Below, in pieces: positions 6,709 through 14,503 of a stretch of 18,189 bases of DNA. The stretch is from Candidatus Colimonas fimequi. Its GTDB lineage: Bacteria > Bacillota > Clostridia > Peptostreptococcales > Anaerovoracaceae. The translations under genes were made by a program, and so were the position numbers. The notes beneath the pieces are model-generated. The model was given only the letters and a program-made list of their open reading frames with translations, was not told the origin of the DNA and did no database searches. The stretch is taken from NCBI GenBank assembly GCA_018065295.1, contig JAGHTQ010000190.1, positions 1 through 18,189 of the forward strand, given 5' to 3'. Numbering within the stretch: the first letter of the stretch is position 1; each line of letters opens with the position of its first letter.

Positions 6709-6729
6709 AATAATTAACACTTGTTTATT
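6694..6729. promoter_or_regulatory. 36-bp inverted repeat, candidate TetR operator
   Basis: Arms AATAAACAGTTG (6694-6705) and CACTTGTTTATT (6718-6729) are complementary at 10 of 12 positions, with a 12-nt spacer. The left arm overlaps the YhgE/Pip -35 box. Position between divergent genes and long dyad symmetry fit an autoregulated TetR-family operator. Confidence 0.5.
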
Positions 6730-6822
6730 ATAATCCCATAAGACGGGTTTTCAATATTCAATTTTATTCAGTTGTTCATTTTTTGACATATTGAGACAAA
6801 TTGTATATATAAGAGGCGTGAA

Positions 6823-7392
6823 ATGGGTGCAGACAGACGAATTATTAAGACAAAAAAGGCCATAAAGCAGGCATTCACTAGACTACTTCTGGAACATCGC
6901 TCAATGAGCAATATATCAGTAACTAAGCTGGTTGAAGCTGCTGACATCAGCAGAGGTACATTCTACCTCCATTATGCTGACATGTATGAACTTCTGGCAG
7001 ACGTTGAAGCAGATCTGATTATAGAGTTCGAAACAGCAGTGAATACTCACGAAGCAACAGAGCTCAAGGATTCACTCCTTCCACTTATTAGAGAAATCAT
7101 CTCATTTATCGAAGCTAATTCAGATATTCTCTCTATTCTTGTTACAGATAGACTTGACCTTAACTTCACACTGAGACTTAAGGAAATCACAAGACAGAAG
7201 TGCTTCGAGAACTGGGAACGCAATTTCGGCACTAAGCCAAACAAGGCACACGAATATTATTATTCATTTATCTTCGCTGGAAGCGTTGACCTTATCATCG
7301 AATGGTTCCAGGGCGAGATCGATGAGACAGCTGATTCTATGGCTCAGATTATTGAGAGAATCATCGTCGAAGGTGCCAACGTATTAGATTAA
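6823..7392 (+). CDS. TetR/AcrR family transcriptional regulator
   Basis: A 189-residue regulator. The N-terminus (DRRIIKTKKAIKQAFTRLLL) is the TetR first helix, and the helix-turn-helix is at about 32-51 (SVTKLVEAADISRGTFYLHY). The C-terminal ligand/dimer domain resembles the type found in clostridial regulators of YhgE/Pip neighbours. It is divergent from the YhgE/Pip gene across 162 nt holding a long inverted repeat, so repression of that gene and of itself is the simplest reading. Upstream, TTGACA (6783-6788) and TATATA (6806-6811) spaced by 17 nt would start transcription only about 5 nt before the ATG, giving a nearly leaderless mRNA; a TATAAT at 6729-6734 with a weak -35 is the alternative. 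The ligand is unknown. Confidence 0.93.
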   Translation: MGADRRIIKTKKAIKQAFTRLLLEHRSMSNISVTKLVEAADISRGTFYLHYADMYELLADVEADLIIEFETAVNTHEATELKDSLLPLIREIISFIEANSDILSILVTDRLDLNFTLRLKEITRQKCFENWERNFGTKPNKAHEYYYSFIFAGSVDLIIEWFQGEIDETADSMAQIIERIIVEGANVLD

Positions 7393-7411
7393 TAAGCAAG
7401 TCATGAAATTT

Positions 7412-7443
7412 AAAAGAGGAATGCTACATGCATTCCTCTTTTT
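7412..7443. terminator. Bidirectional terminator between TetR and ABC genes
   Basis: Stem of 13 bp, AAAAGAGGAATGC (7412-7424) and its complement (7430-7442), around loop TACAT, with A and T runs on the two sides. It separates the convergent TetR gene and ABC operon. Confidence 0.9.
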
Positions 7444-7445
7444 TC

Positions 7446-9860
7446 TTATATATCAGTTCTGCTTAATATCTGTGCCGGCTTCTTCCTGATGGTCCTAAAT
7501 ACAGGAATAAGTCCAAACAGTAAGTTTATACCGTATATAACTGCCAGGCAGATTGCCGCTACGTATGGAGCAGTCACGTACATGTTTTCGAAATATGACA
7601 TCTCTACAAGACGTGTCAGCACATAGAACATTCCAATAAATCCAGGCAGTGAAGTAAACGTTGTAATTACCAGAATTTCACCGATGAACATTCTATATAT
7701 GTCGCCCTTCTTCATACCGATAGCACGGTACACACCAACCTCACGAATTCTCGACAGGAATGATGCTCTCATGATAATGAAAATCTCGATACATGAAATA
7801 GCCAGAATTACTATCGCCAGAATAAGGCTGGCTCTTGTGTAGGCCGCCTTCTCCTTGATGTAATTAGTCTTGCTCTGCTCGTATGAATCCTTAACATTCA
7901 TATCCTGTTCGCGCAGGGACTTAAGGGCTGCCCCCTTGTCTGTTGGACAAACAGTAACCCCGTCTAACATGTCTGCCAGGTAGTATTTAAGGGTTGTTTT
8001 ATTGACGAGCAAAACATCCGAGTCCTGTCCATCACTGAAGTATCCCACTACCTTAAGTTTGGTATCACCAATCTTATTCTTGATGGTCTTGCCGATCTTC
8101 ATGTCATCCTTATTCATCTCGTTTACAACGACTTCATAAGGATGCTTAGGCCATTCGCCCTTCTTAAGCTCCGCATCCTTCATCAGCTTGTAATCAAGGA
8201 ATTTGACCTGATTATCTGATGAGAGTTCCATTTCATCAGCATTGTTTGCCAGAATATTAATGAACAGATCCGGCTCAGTATATACACACGGACTCTGACA
8301 ATCGCTGATACCAACAATAGTGAAATCGTCCATGTTTCTAACTTCAATATTGCAGCCAAGATATTCGCTCACACCACCAAGGCCTAATTCCTTAGTATTC
8401 AGTTCCTTAATAGTCTTCTTGATTGCCATCTGATCGATGACGATTTCATTAGGACCCTCTGGCAGTCTTCCGTAGAGTATGTCCGCGTCCTTCAGCTTGT
8501 TCACATCAGAAAGTGAGCAGTTAATTCTCACGTCGGCCAGTGAAGTCTGAAGATATGAATCGTATTTAAGTTTCAGATTAACCACAGAATTTCCCGGAAG
8601 GGCATATTCCACATATTCGTTAGCTTCAATAGCATCAAAGTCCTCAGCTGATGTGTTCTTGCTTGTAATAGACAGATACGCCTTATCCATCTCAACGAAC
8701 ATATCATCAGTCACATTGAGGGTACCGAATATGCTGCTGATTCCGTAAGTCACAAACATTGCCGAGATAACGAATCCTGCCAGGAGAATCTTCTTGATGA
8801 TGCCGTAGTCGCCTACACGCCTATATCCATCACGGAGCATTCTAATCGGTCCGATAATCGAGCTGTATTTCTTCGGTGCTCCCGATTGCAGTTTGCTAAG
8901 TTCGAACCCGGTTTCAGTCTCATCACCGCTACTGAGTTTCTTGTAATGAGCATCAACGAATTCGATTGGTGAATCATCATCGATAATCTCAATCCTACTG
9001 TTAGGATTGTTATTCCTGATGAATATGCTCCCATCCTTAATTACGATATCCAGCTGAAGCTTATCACTAGAATCGTTATAGAAATTAAGATCAAGCTGCT
9101 CATTTCTAAGACGCTTGTGATCCCCAATATCCTTAAGATAAATCTTATGATCCATCTTGTAATCAAGACCGTCCGAGCCGTTATTGCCGTTATCAGCCAC
9201 AACTTTGCCATCGAGAAGTCTGATGATTCTTGTAGCGTAGAAGTCAGCCAGTTCTTCTTCGTGAGTAACCAGAATAACCAGTTTCTCCTTGGAAATAGTC
9301 TTGATTATATTCATGATCTCAATAGTGTTTTTACTATCAAGATTACCTGTAGGTTCATCCGCAATGATAATCGCAGGATTCTTAACGATGGCACGCGCTA
9401 TACCTACTCGCTGACGCTCACCACCTGAGAGCATCTCTGCCAGACGATTACGGAATCTATACATGCCAGTCTTATGAAGAACGTAATTTACCTTCTCTTC
9501 AATCTCGTCTTCATTTCTGATTCCAATCATTCGAAGAGCGATAGCAATGTTCTCATATACAGTCAGATTCTCAACCAGATTGTAGTCCTGGAAGATGTAT
9601 CCGATGTTAAGACTTCTGATTTTGTCAACTGCGCCAGCCGTGCGACCAGTAAGCTTCTCACCATTAATAAATACGTCTCCCCTTGCCGGAGCATCAAGAC
9701 CTCCGATAACGTTAAGCAAAGTAGTCTTACCGCATCCTGATGGACCAAGCAGCGCCACAAGGCCTGTATCATCCATCTGAAGAGTCGTATTATTGATAAC
9801 GTGGATCTGATTCTTCTTACCCTTGTTAAATGTCTTATCAAGCTGTTTAAGTTTTAGCAT
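7446..9860 (-). CDS. MacB-like ABC transporter, fused ATPase and FtsX-type permease (804 aa)
   Basis: The N-terminal ATPase has Walker A GPSGCGKTT (39-47), Q-loop Gln91, signature LSGGE (144-148), Walker B IIIADEP (164-170) and H-loop His200. After a linker of about 120 residues with an acidic, strand-rich part (about 230-315), there is a membrane helix near 360-383, a large extracytoplasmic region (about 385-665) and three C-terminal helices with the FtsX-type segment REVGVYRAIGMKKGDIYRMF. This is the MacB topology: a mechanotransmitting exporter, not an importer. The ATG abuts the upstream ABC stop (TAGATG), and the ribosome site GGAGGTGG lies within the end of that gene, so translation is coupled. 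It probably forms a heterodimer with the 750-residue partner. Likely substrates are peptides, lipids or antimicrobials; none can be proved. Confidence 0.93.
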   Translation of the reverse strand: MLKLKQLDKTFNKGKKNQIHVINNTTLQMDDTGLVALLGPSGCGKTTLLNVIGGLDAPARGDVFINGEKLTGRTAGAVDKIRSLNIGYIFQDYNLVENLTVYENIAIALRMIGIRNEDEIEEKVNYVLHKTGMYRFRNRLAEMLSGGERQRVGIARAIVKNPAIIIADEPTGNLDSKNTIEIMNIIKTISKEKLVILVTHEEELADFYATRIIRLLDGKVVADNGNNGSDGLDYKMDHKIYLKDIGDHKRLRNEQLDLNFYNDSSDKLQLDIVIKDGSIFIRNNNPNSRIEIIDDDSPIEFVDAHYKKLSSGDETETGFELSKLQSGAPKKYSSIIGPIRMLRDGYRRVGDYGIIKKILLAGFVISAMFVTYGISSIFGTLNVTDDMFVEMDKAYLSITSKNTSAEDFDAIEANEYVEYALPGNSVVNLKLKYDSYLQTSLADVRINCSLSDVNKLKDADILYGRLPEGPNEIVIDQMAIKKTIKELNTKELGLGGVSEYLGCNIEVRNMDDFTIVGISDCQSPCVYTEPDLFINILANNADEMELSSDNQVKFLDYKLMKDAELKKGEWPKHPYEVVVNEMNKDDMKIGKTIKNKIGDTKLKVVGYFSDGQDSDVLLVNKTTLKYYLADMLDGVTVCPTDKGAALKSLREQDMNVKDSYEQSKTNYIKEKAAYTRASLILAIVILAISCIEIFIIMRASFLSRIREVGVYRAIGMKKGDIYRMFIGEILVITTFTSLPGFIGMFYVLTRLVEMSYFENMYVTAPYVAAICLAVIYGINLLFGLIPVFRTIRKKPAQILSRTDI

Positions 9861-12113
9861 CTATTCCACCTCCCTATATGTGCCCATGGCACTCTTCTTA
9901 AAGAGGCTTCTTGAGAATTTACCAGAAATCAGATAGCTCATTATCAGGAGCACTCCGTAGAGAATTCCATAATGAACTGGCTTCATGTACTTAACAAGAT
10001 TAACTATCTGTTCCACGTGAATATATCCATATGTACTGAGCATCGCTACGGCCATGAATATGCCGTACGCCAGTGTCATAACCACCAGAAGCTCCACGTC
10101 TGTGATCCTTCTCATGGCCTTCATGTTCATGCCCAGCATTCTGAGAATGCTAAAGTACCCTGTTCTTGAACGCAGAATCAGTCTGATTACGAAGTATGCG
10201 ATGAAGAACAGGCCCAAAATTACGATGATAGCAATCGGAAGCTGAAGCATAGCAACAACGTCTGAAATAATCTGAATCAGCACATCCTTAATCGGCAGAG
10301 CCACGTATCCCAGAGTTTCCAGTGCCACCTTAGTCTCGTCTACAATGTCCTTATCCTGAACATATACCGATGCCTGATAGTTATCGTGAGTGAAGAACTT
10401 ACTGTAGTCCTTCGGATTAACGAACATTATGCCCGAATACATTTCGAAATCCAGGTCACTGTATTTGTCGAAGTTCTTCTTGTTATAGGTACCCTGAACT
10501 TCCAGCTCCTTGGCCTTCTCATAATATATGTTGCTGACCTTAACCTTGATGTTCTTGCCAGTTGCCTTGCCATCCTTGTAGTAGTTACCCACTTCTGCTG
10601 AAGTAACAATCTTGCCTTCGTCCACCTGATTTGACGGCAGAATGTTATACATTGAATCGCCAGCGTAAACCTCCTGAACCTTCTTGTTAATAGTCACTTT
10701 CAGGTCGCTGTGATCGTGGTAAGTCTCAGCCATGATGTCGTTAAGATAGTTATTATCCATATAGACATCAGTCACGTTGCTCAGTGAATCCGCCTGCTTC
10801 TTGTATGCGATGCCTACAACTGTAAGCTTCATTGTTCTCTCCATGATGGAATACTGCACCTGGTATTCCCTGTTCAGGTTCTTGCCAAGCATGTCCCCTG
10901 ACAGATTATAGTCGTCCTTGCTACCAGAGAGGATTACTTCCCCAGGTTTAGCCGGCATTCTTCCTGCCACCAGCTTGCCCTTGAATTCGTCGATGGATCT
11001 TGGCGCCACATCGTAATAGAACTCGTCATCGCCCAGGTAAATCGACATATCCAAAAGGATATCGTACTCAGCCACAGTCTTCACGTTGTACACGTTGCTG
11101 ATGGATTCATAATCCTCAGCAGTGAACTTGGAATTGTCCGCCTTCTTGAGAACGATACGGTCAAGGCTGGTATTGATGAAATAGGAGTTATAACCTAAGT
11201 TACCCGCTTCAGCCCTTTGTGCAAGATACGAAGTGTACTGAGAAGAAACGGCAGCACACACGAAGGTGAACACGATAAGCAAAAGGACAAACTTAGGGAC
11301 CACATTAAAGGTATTTCTAAGTCCCAGTCTTAATTTACTTCCTGCGCTAATCTTGCCAGTGGCTCTCTTCCTTGTTCTTGCTGGCTTGCCAGTCGCCTGC
11401 ACCTCTGCGCTCTCTTCAGCAACAACAGGTGCTCCCTGATTAACCCTCAAGTCTTCTGCGATTTTACCGTCGTGCATCTTGATCTTGCGAGTCACGTACG
11501 GCGCGAACTGCTCGTAGTTGTGAGTTACCACAATTACCAGCTTATCCTTTGAAATCTCGTGCAAAAGTTTCACGATCTCTTCTGCACTAGCGCTATCAAG
11601 GTTTCCTGTAGGCTCGTCGGCTACGATGATATCTGTCTCCTTAGCAAGGGCGCGCGCTATGGCAACGCGCTGCTTCTGTCCGCCGGACAGTTTGCTTGCC
11701 TTAGTCTTGGCATGCGAAGTCAGGTCAACTCTCGCCAGAATCTCGTTAACACGCTTCTTGATATCCTGACGGTTGTACCCGTTAATCAGCAGTATCAGCT
11801 CAATATTCTGATAGACTGTGTAGCTGCCTACCAGATTGAAGTTCTGGAATACGTTGCCTATATATTTTTTCCTGTACTCTGCGAAGTCCTTCTCCATGAA
11901 ATGGCTTGTCTGTCTGCCATCGATGTACATCTCGCCTTCTTCGTAGGTATCAAGGCCCGAAATAACGTTGAGCAGCGTACTTTTGCCGCTGCCCGATTCT
12001 CCCGTTATAACTACGAATTCGCCCATGTCCAGCTGCAGGTTTACCTTGCTGATACCGGAGGCGATCATGCCTTTTTTGTAATAGAACTTCGAGACATTGC
12101 GTAAGTTTATCAC
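9861..12113 (-). CDS. MacB-like ABC transporter, fused ATPase and FtsX-type permease (750 aa)
   Basis: Partner of the following 804-residue ABC protein with the same layout. ATPase: Walker A GESGSGKS (38-45), Q-loop Gln90, signature LSGGQ (142-146), Walker B IIVADEP (162-168), H-loop His198. A basic linker (about 238-260, with KPARTRKRATGK) precedes the first membrane helix at about 273-292, then a large extracytoplasmic domain and three helices at the C-terminus. Both ATPase sets look intact, so both sites of a heterodimer could hydrolyse ATP. The start is a GTG whose last two bases overlap the murE TGA (GTGA), meaning translation is coupled to murE; the ribosome site is weak (AAAGGGA), in line with that. 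The ordering murE-ABC-ABC suggests a cell-envelope role. Confidence 0.92.
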   Translation of the reverse strand: MINLRNVSKFYYKKGMIASGISKVNLQLDMGEFVVITGESGSGKSTLLNVISGLDTYEEGEMYIDGRQTSHFMEKDFAEYRKKYIGNVFQNFNLVGSYTVYQNIELILLINGYNRQDIKKRVNEILARVDLTSHAKTKASKLSGGQKQRVAIARALAKETDIIVADEPTGNLDSASAEEIVKLLHEISKDKLVIVVTHNYEQFAPYVTRKIKMHDGKIAEDLRVNQGAPVVAEESAEVQATGKPARTRKRATGKISAGSKLRLGLRNTFNVVPKFVLLLIVFTFVCAAVSSQYTSYLAQRAEAGNLGYNSYFINTSLDRIVLKKADNSKFTAEDYESISNVYNVKTVAEYDILLDMSIYLGDDEFYYDVAPRSIDEFKGKLVAGRMPAKPGEVILSGSKDDYNLSGDMLGKNLNREYQVQYSIMERTMKLTVVGIAYKKQADSLSNVTDVYMDNNYLNDIMAETYHDHSDLKVTINKKVQEVYAGDSMYNILPSNQVDEGKIVTSAEVGNYYKDGKATGKNIKVKVSNIYYEKAKELEVQGTYNKKNFDKYSDLDFEMYSGIMFVNPKDYSKFFTHDNYQASVYVQDKDIVDETKVALETLGYVALPIKDVLIQIISDVVAMLQLPIAIIVILGLFFIAYFVIRLILRSRTGYFSILRMLGMNMKAMRRITDVELLVVMTLAYGIFMAVAMLSTYGYIHVEQIVNLVKYMKPVHYGILYGVLLIMSYLISGKFSRSLFKKSAMGTYREVE

Positions 12114-13639
12114 AGTATTGATGTCCCTTTCGTCATAATTCTTCTGCCAGAATAAATGTCGTCCATGATTTCCCAGATTGCTTCGTGCTCTGAGAAGTGA
12201 CGTCTCAGTCCTTCAATCTCGATGTAAGTTTCGTGACCCTTGCCAAGCATGATAATCATATCTCCTGGCTCAGCGTTAGTGATCGCATAAGCGATAGCTT
12301 CCTTACGGTCATCGATCTCAATGTAAGTACCGCCAACGCTATTAAGACCTTCCTTAATATCCTCGTTGATGGAACTTAAGCTCTCGAATCTAGGATTGTC
12401 AGTTGTAACTATACAAAGGTCAGCCAGCTTACCGGCTTCTTCGCCGATATTATATCTTCTAACCTTCGATCTATTACCACCCGCACCGAAGACAGCGATG
12501 AGTCGGTGTGGATTGTATTCCTTCAGTGTCTTTAGCACGCTTCTAGTACTCAGTGCATTGTGAGCGTAGTCGATGATTACGCTGAACTGATCTGAAACTG
12601 GAATCAGTTCTACTCTTCCCTTAACCTGAGCTTCCTCAAGGCCTGCGAAAATAGCGTCTTCTTCTATGCCCAGGCACTTGCAAACAGCTACAGTTGTCAG
12701 TGCATTATATACGCTGAACTTACCAGGAATATGAGTCTTAGCGTGACCTTCCATCATGCCGTGAACGTCAAACTGCATTCCCAGCATGCCGTCTTCCTTG
12801 ATAAATGAAATGTTGTCAGCTGTAATATCCGCTTCAGTACCCTCGTCAAGGGACATAGTAACAACATTGCAAGTGTGGCCTTCCATAATCTCTTCAACAT
12901 ATGGGTCGTCGAGGTTAAAGATACCAGTCTTGCACTGGTTAAACAGGATCTTCTTGCATCTGAGATAGTCTTCGAAATCAGGATGCTCTGTCGGACCAAT
13001 GTGGTCAGGTGACAGGTTAGTGAATACACCATAGTCGAACTCAATGCCTGTAGTTCTATCGAACTTAAGGCCCTGTGATGATACTTCCATGATCAGATAC
13101 TTGCAGCCTGCTTCAACCATCATGTGCATATATCTGTGAATCTCATATGATTCTGGAGTTGTGTTCTTAGCCGGAATATGTTCATCACCGATAACATTCT
13201 CGATAGTGCCGATAAGGCCAGCCTTAGCGCCAGCGTGATTGAGCACTTCCTGAATGATAAATGTTGTTGTTGTCTTGCCCTTAGTTCCTGTCAGGCCAAC
13301 TGTTGTCAGCTTCTTAGCAGGATAATCAAAGTATGCTGCTGCCATATATGCCAGTGCTCTTCTTGTTGACTCAACCAGGATGATTGTTACGTCTGCACCA
13401 TCTACTGCGTCAGCGTATTCTTCTAATGCGTCTTCTCTCTGAATTACCAGAGCTGTAGCGCCCTTCTTAATAGCATCTGGAATGTATTTATGTCCATCTG
13501 TTACAGCACCTACCATGCAAACAAATGTAGTGCCTGGTGCAACTCTACGTGAATCGTAGATGACGTCTGCTACTTCTATATCCATGCTGCCCCTCAGCAG
13601 CTTATATTCGATTTTCTCACATATTTTCTCTAAATTCAT
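12110..13639 (-). CDS. murE: UDP-N-acetylmuramoyl-tripeptide synthetase MurE (meso-DAP type)
   Basis: Adds the third residue of the peptidoglycan stem peptide to UDP-MurNAc-L-Ala-D-Glu, using ATP, in the cytoplasm. I start it at the ATG at 13639 (509 residues) because GAGGT at 13651-13647 lies 7 nt upstream; a GTG 14 codons earlier has no ribosome site. Seen: P-loop GLTGTKGKTTTT (115-126), NTTPES (159-164), the lysine usually carbamylated at about 229 in LRCKKILF, FGAGGNRSK (about 384-392), and DNPR at 414-417. DNPR marks meso-diaminopimelate enzymes; lysine enzymes have DNPA. The C-terminal MLGKGHETY fits too. It stands apart from other mur genes and heads an operon with two ABC genes. Confidence 0.96.
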   Translation of the reverse strand: MNLEKICEKIEYKLLRGSMDIEVADVIYDSRRVAPGTTFVCMVGAVTDGHKYIPDAIKKGATALVIQREDALEEYADAVDGADVTIILVESTRRALAYMAAAYFDYPAKKLTTVGLTGTKGKTTTTFIIQEVLNHAGAKAGLIGTIENVIGDEHIPAKNTTPESYEIHRYMHMMVEAGCKYLIMEVSSQGLKFDRTTGIEFDYGVFTNLSPDHIGPTEHPDFEDYLRCKKILFNQCKTGIFNLDDPYVEEIMEGHTCNVVTMSLDEGTEADITADNISFIKEDGMLGMQFDVHGMMEGHAKTHIPGKFSVYNALTTVAVCKCLGIEEDAIFAGLEEAQVKGRVELIPVSDQFSVIIDYAHNALSTRSVLKTLKEYNPHRLIAVFGAGGNRSKVRRYNIGEEAGKLADLCIVTTDNPRFESLSSINEDIKEGLNSVGGTYIEIDDRKEAIAYAITNAEPGDMIIMLGKGHETYIEIEGLRRHFSEHEAIWEIMDDIYSGRRIMTKGTSIL

Positions 13640-13671
13640 GTTTATGACCTCGATTTCATATAGTCCCCTAT

Positions 13672-13680
13672 ATTTTACCA
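13672..13680 (-). promoter_or_regulatory. Promoter -10 of the murE-ABC operon
   Basis: Minus-strand TGG-TAAAAT is an extended -10 (13680-13672), about 33 nt before the murE ATG. No clear -35 is visible at 16-18 nt. It lies only some 10 nt from the -35 of the divergent queL promoter, so the two promoters may interfere. Confidence 0.45.
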
Positions 13681-13687
13681 CATTTCC

Positions 13688-13716
13688 TTGCTAAAGACCC
13701 TCTTTTATTGTAGAAT
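13688..13716 (+). promoter_or_regulatory. Promoter of queL-transporter operon
   Basis: TTGCTA (13688-13693), exactly 17 nt, then TAGAAT (13711-13716). Transcription would begin near 13723, at the first base of a GC-rich hairpin. Confidence 0.55.
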
Positions 13717-13723
13717 TGTGGTC

Positions 13724-13736
13724 GGCGGTCACCGCC
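13724..13736. promoter_or_regulatory. 13-bp perfect palindrome at the queL transcription start
   Basis: GGCGGTCACCGCC is perfectly symmetric with 6-bp arms. As DNA it could be a repressor site on the start point; as RNA it would form a 5'-terminal GC hairpin. It stands out from the AT-rich surroundings. Confidence 0.45.
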
Positions 13737-13781
13737 AGGACAGTTCGAAACCATCCTGTCCTTAAACAAAACTACGGGAGG
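13737..13781 (+). ncRNA. Candidate preQ1-I-like riboswitch in the queL leader
   Basis: A 7-bp stem, AGGACAG (13737-13743) and CTGTCCT (13756-13762), closes a 12-nt loop TTCGAAACCATC. Then comes an A-rich tail TTAAACAAAACTA and the ribosome site GGGAGG (13776-13781). Known preQ1-I switches have just this plan: a short stem, a loop of about 12 nt with a ligand-binding C, an A-rich tail (AAAACUA in Bacillus, UUAACAAAACAA in Thermoanaerobacter) that folds back on the stem, and a pseudoknot that hides the ribosome site. Loop TTCG could pair with CGGG (13775-13778). The strict loop consensus is not met and the pseudoknot is weak, so this rests on plan and context: both downstream genes are queuosine salvage genes. 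Confidence 0.55.
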
Positions 13782-13789
13782 AAATTAAT

Positions 13790-14503
13790 ATGTCAATGAT
13801 CAGATACTCCGTGATTCCGGATAAGAATCCACGTGAGATCCTGCTTCTTCGCGGCACAGGCTGTGCTTATAAGTTATGTACATTCTGCGACTACCACGAA
13901 GACTCATCACAAGATTTGGCTTCCAACTTTCAGGTGAACAAGGAAGCAATTTCTAAGGTAACAGGCAAGTTTGGCATTCTGGAAGTCATCAATTCCGGCT
14001 CTTTTAATGAGCTTGATGAAGACACAATGAATCTGCTTGTTGAGACTTGCGCACGCCTACATATCCACACTATTCATTTCGAATGCCACTGGCTCTATAG
14101 ACGTTTTATTCCTGCTCTGCGGGCTCGTTTTGCTGCAGTGAATACTCGCGTTGTCATGAAACAGGGCATCGAAACCTTCGATTACGAATACAGACGCGAC
14201 GTAATGAAAAAGGGAATTAACGAACCTGATCCAGCTAAACTGGCTGAAGGTTTCGAAGAATGCTGCCTTCTCTTCGGACTTCCTGGACAAACTTATGAGT
14301 CCATGATTAACGACGTTGAGACAGGTCTCAAATACTTTAACCGCGTATGTATCAACACAATGACAGCAAATAACGCACCTCTTCAGCCAGATCCAGAAGT
14401 AGTTCGCATCTGCAAGGAAGAGGTAATACCTCGCTACCTGGATAACGACCGGGTGGATACTTTGCTTGAAAACACTGATTTCGGAATTGGAGGAGAAGAA
14501 TAA
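13790..14503 (+). CDS. queL: QueL-like radical SAM queuine lyase
   Basis: A 237-residue radical SAM protein resembling QueL of gut Clostridia, which cleaves queuine to release preQ1 so that the cell can rebuild queuosine in tRNA. The iron-sulfur cysteines are Cys25, Cys30 and Cys33 in GTGCAYKLCTFCDYH: the spacing is CX4CX2C, not the standard CX3CX2C. Other family-like parts are the start (RYSVIPDKNPREILLLRGTG), EVINSGSFNELDEDT near 66-78, MKQGIETFDYEYR near 123-135 and LFGLPGQTYESM near 160-171. It is much shorter than most radical SAM enzymes. Ribosome site GGGAGG is 8 nt before the ATG. The next gene, a YhhQ-family transporter, overlaps its stop by one base. The protein family is firm; the QueL label rests on similarity I recall and on the neighbour. 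Confidence 0.78.
   Translation: MSMIRYSVIPDKNPREILLLRGTGCAYKLCTFCDYHEDSSQDLASNFQVNKEAISKVTGKFGILEVINSGSFNELDEDTMNLLVETCARLHIHTIHFECHWLYRRFIPALRARFAAVNTRVVMKQGIETFDYEYRRDVMKKGINEPDPAKLAEGFEECCLLFGLPGQTYESMINDVETGLKYFNRVCINTMTANNAPLQPDPEVVRICKEEVIPRYLDNDRVDTLLENTDFGIGGEE

Noticed and set aside
6688..6716. Direct repeat TTGCAAAATAA (6688-6698 and 6703-6713) as a binding-site array
   Set aside because: It is only two copies in AT-rich DNA and partly explained by the -35 box and the larger dyad; the 36-bp inverted repeat is the better operator candidate.
13640..13681. GTG start for MurE 14 codons upstream
   Set aside because: The extension overlaps the -10 box, has no ribosome site, and the ATG at 13639 has a well-placed GAGGT.
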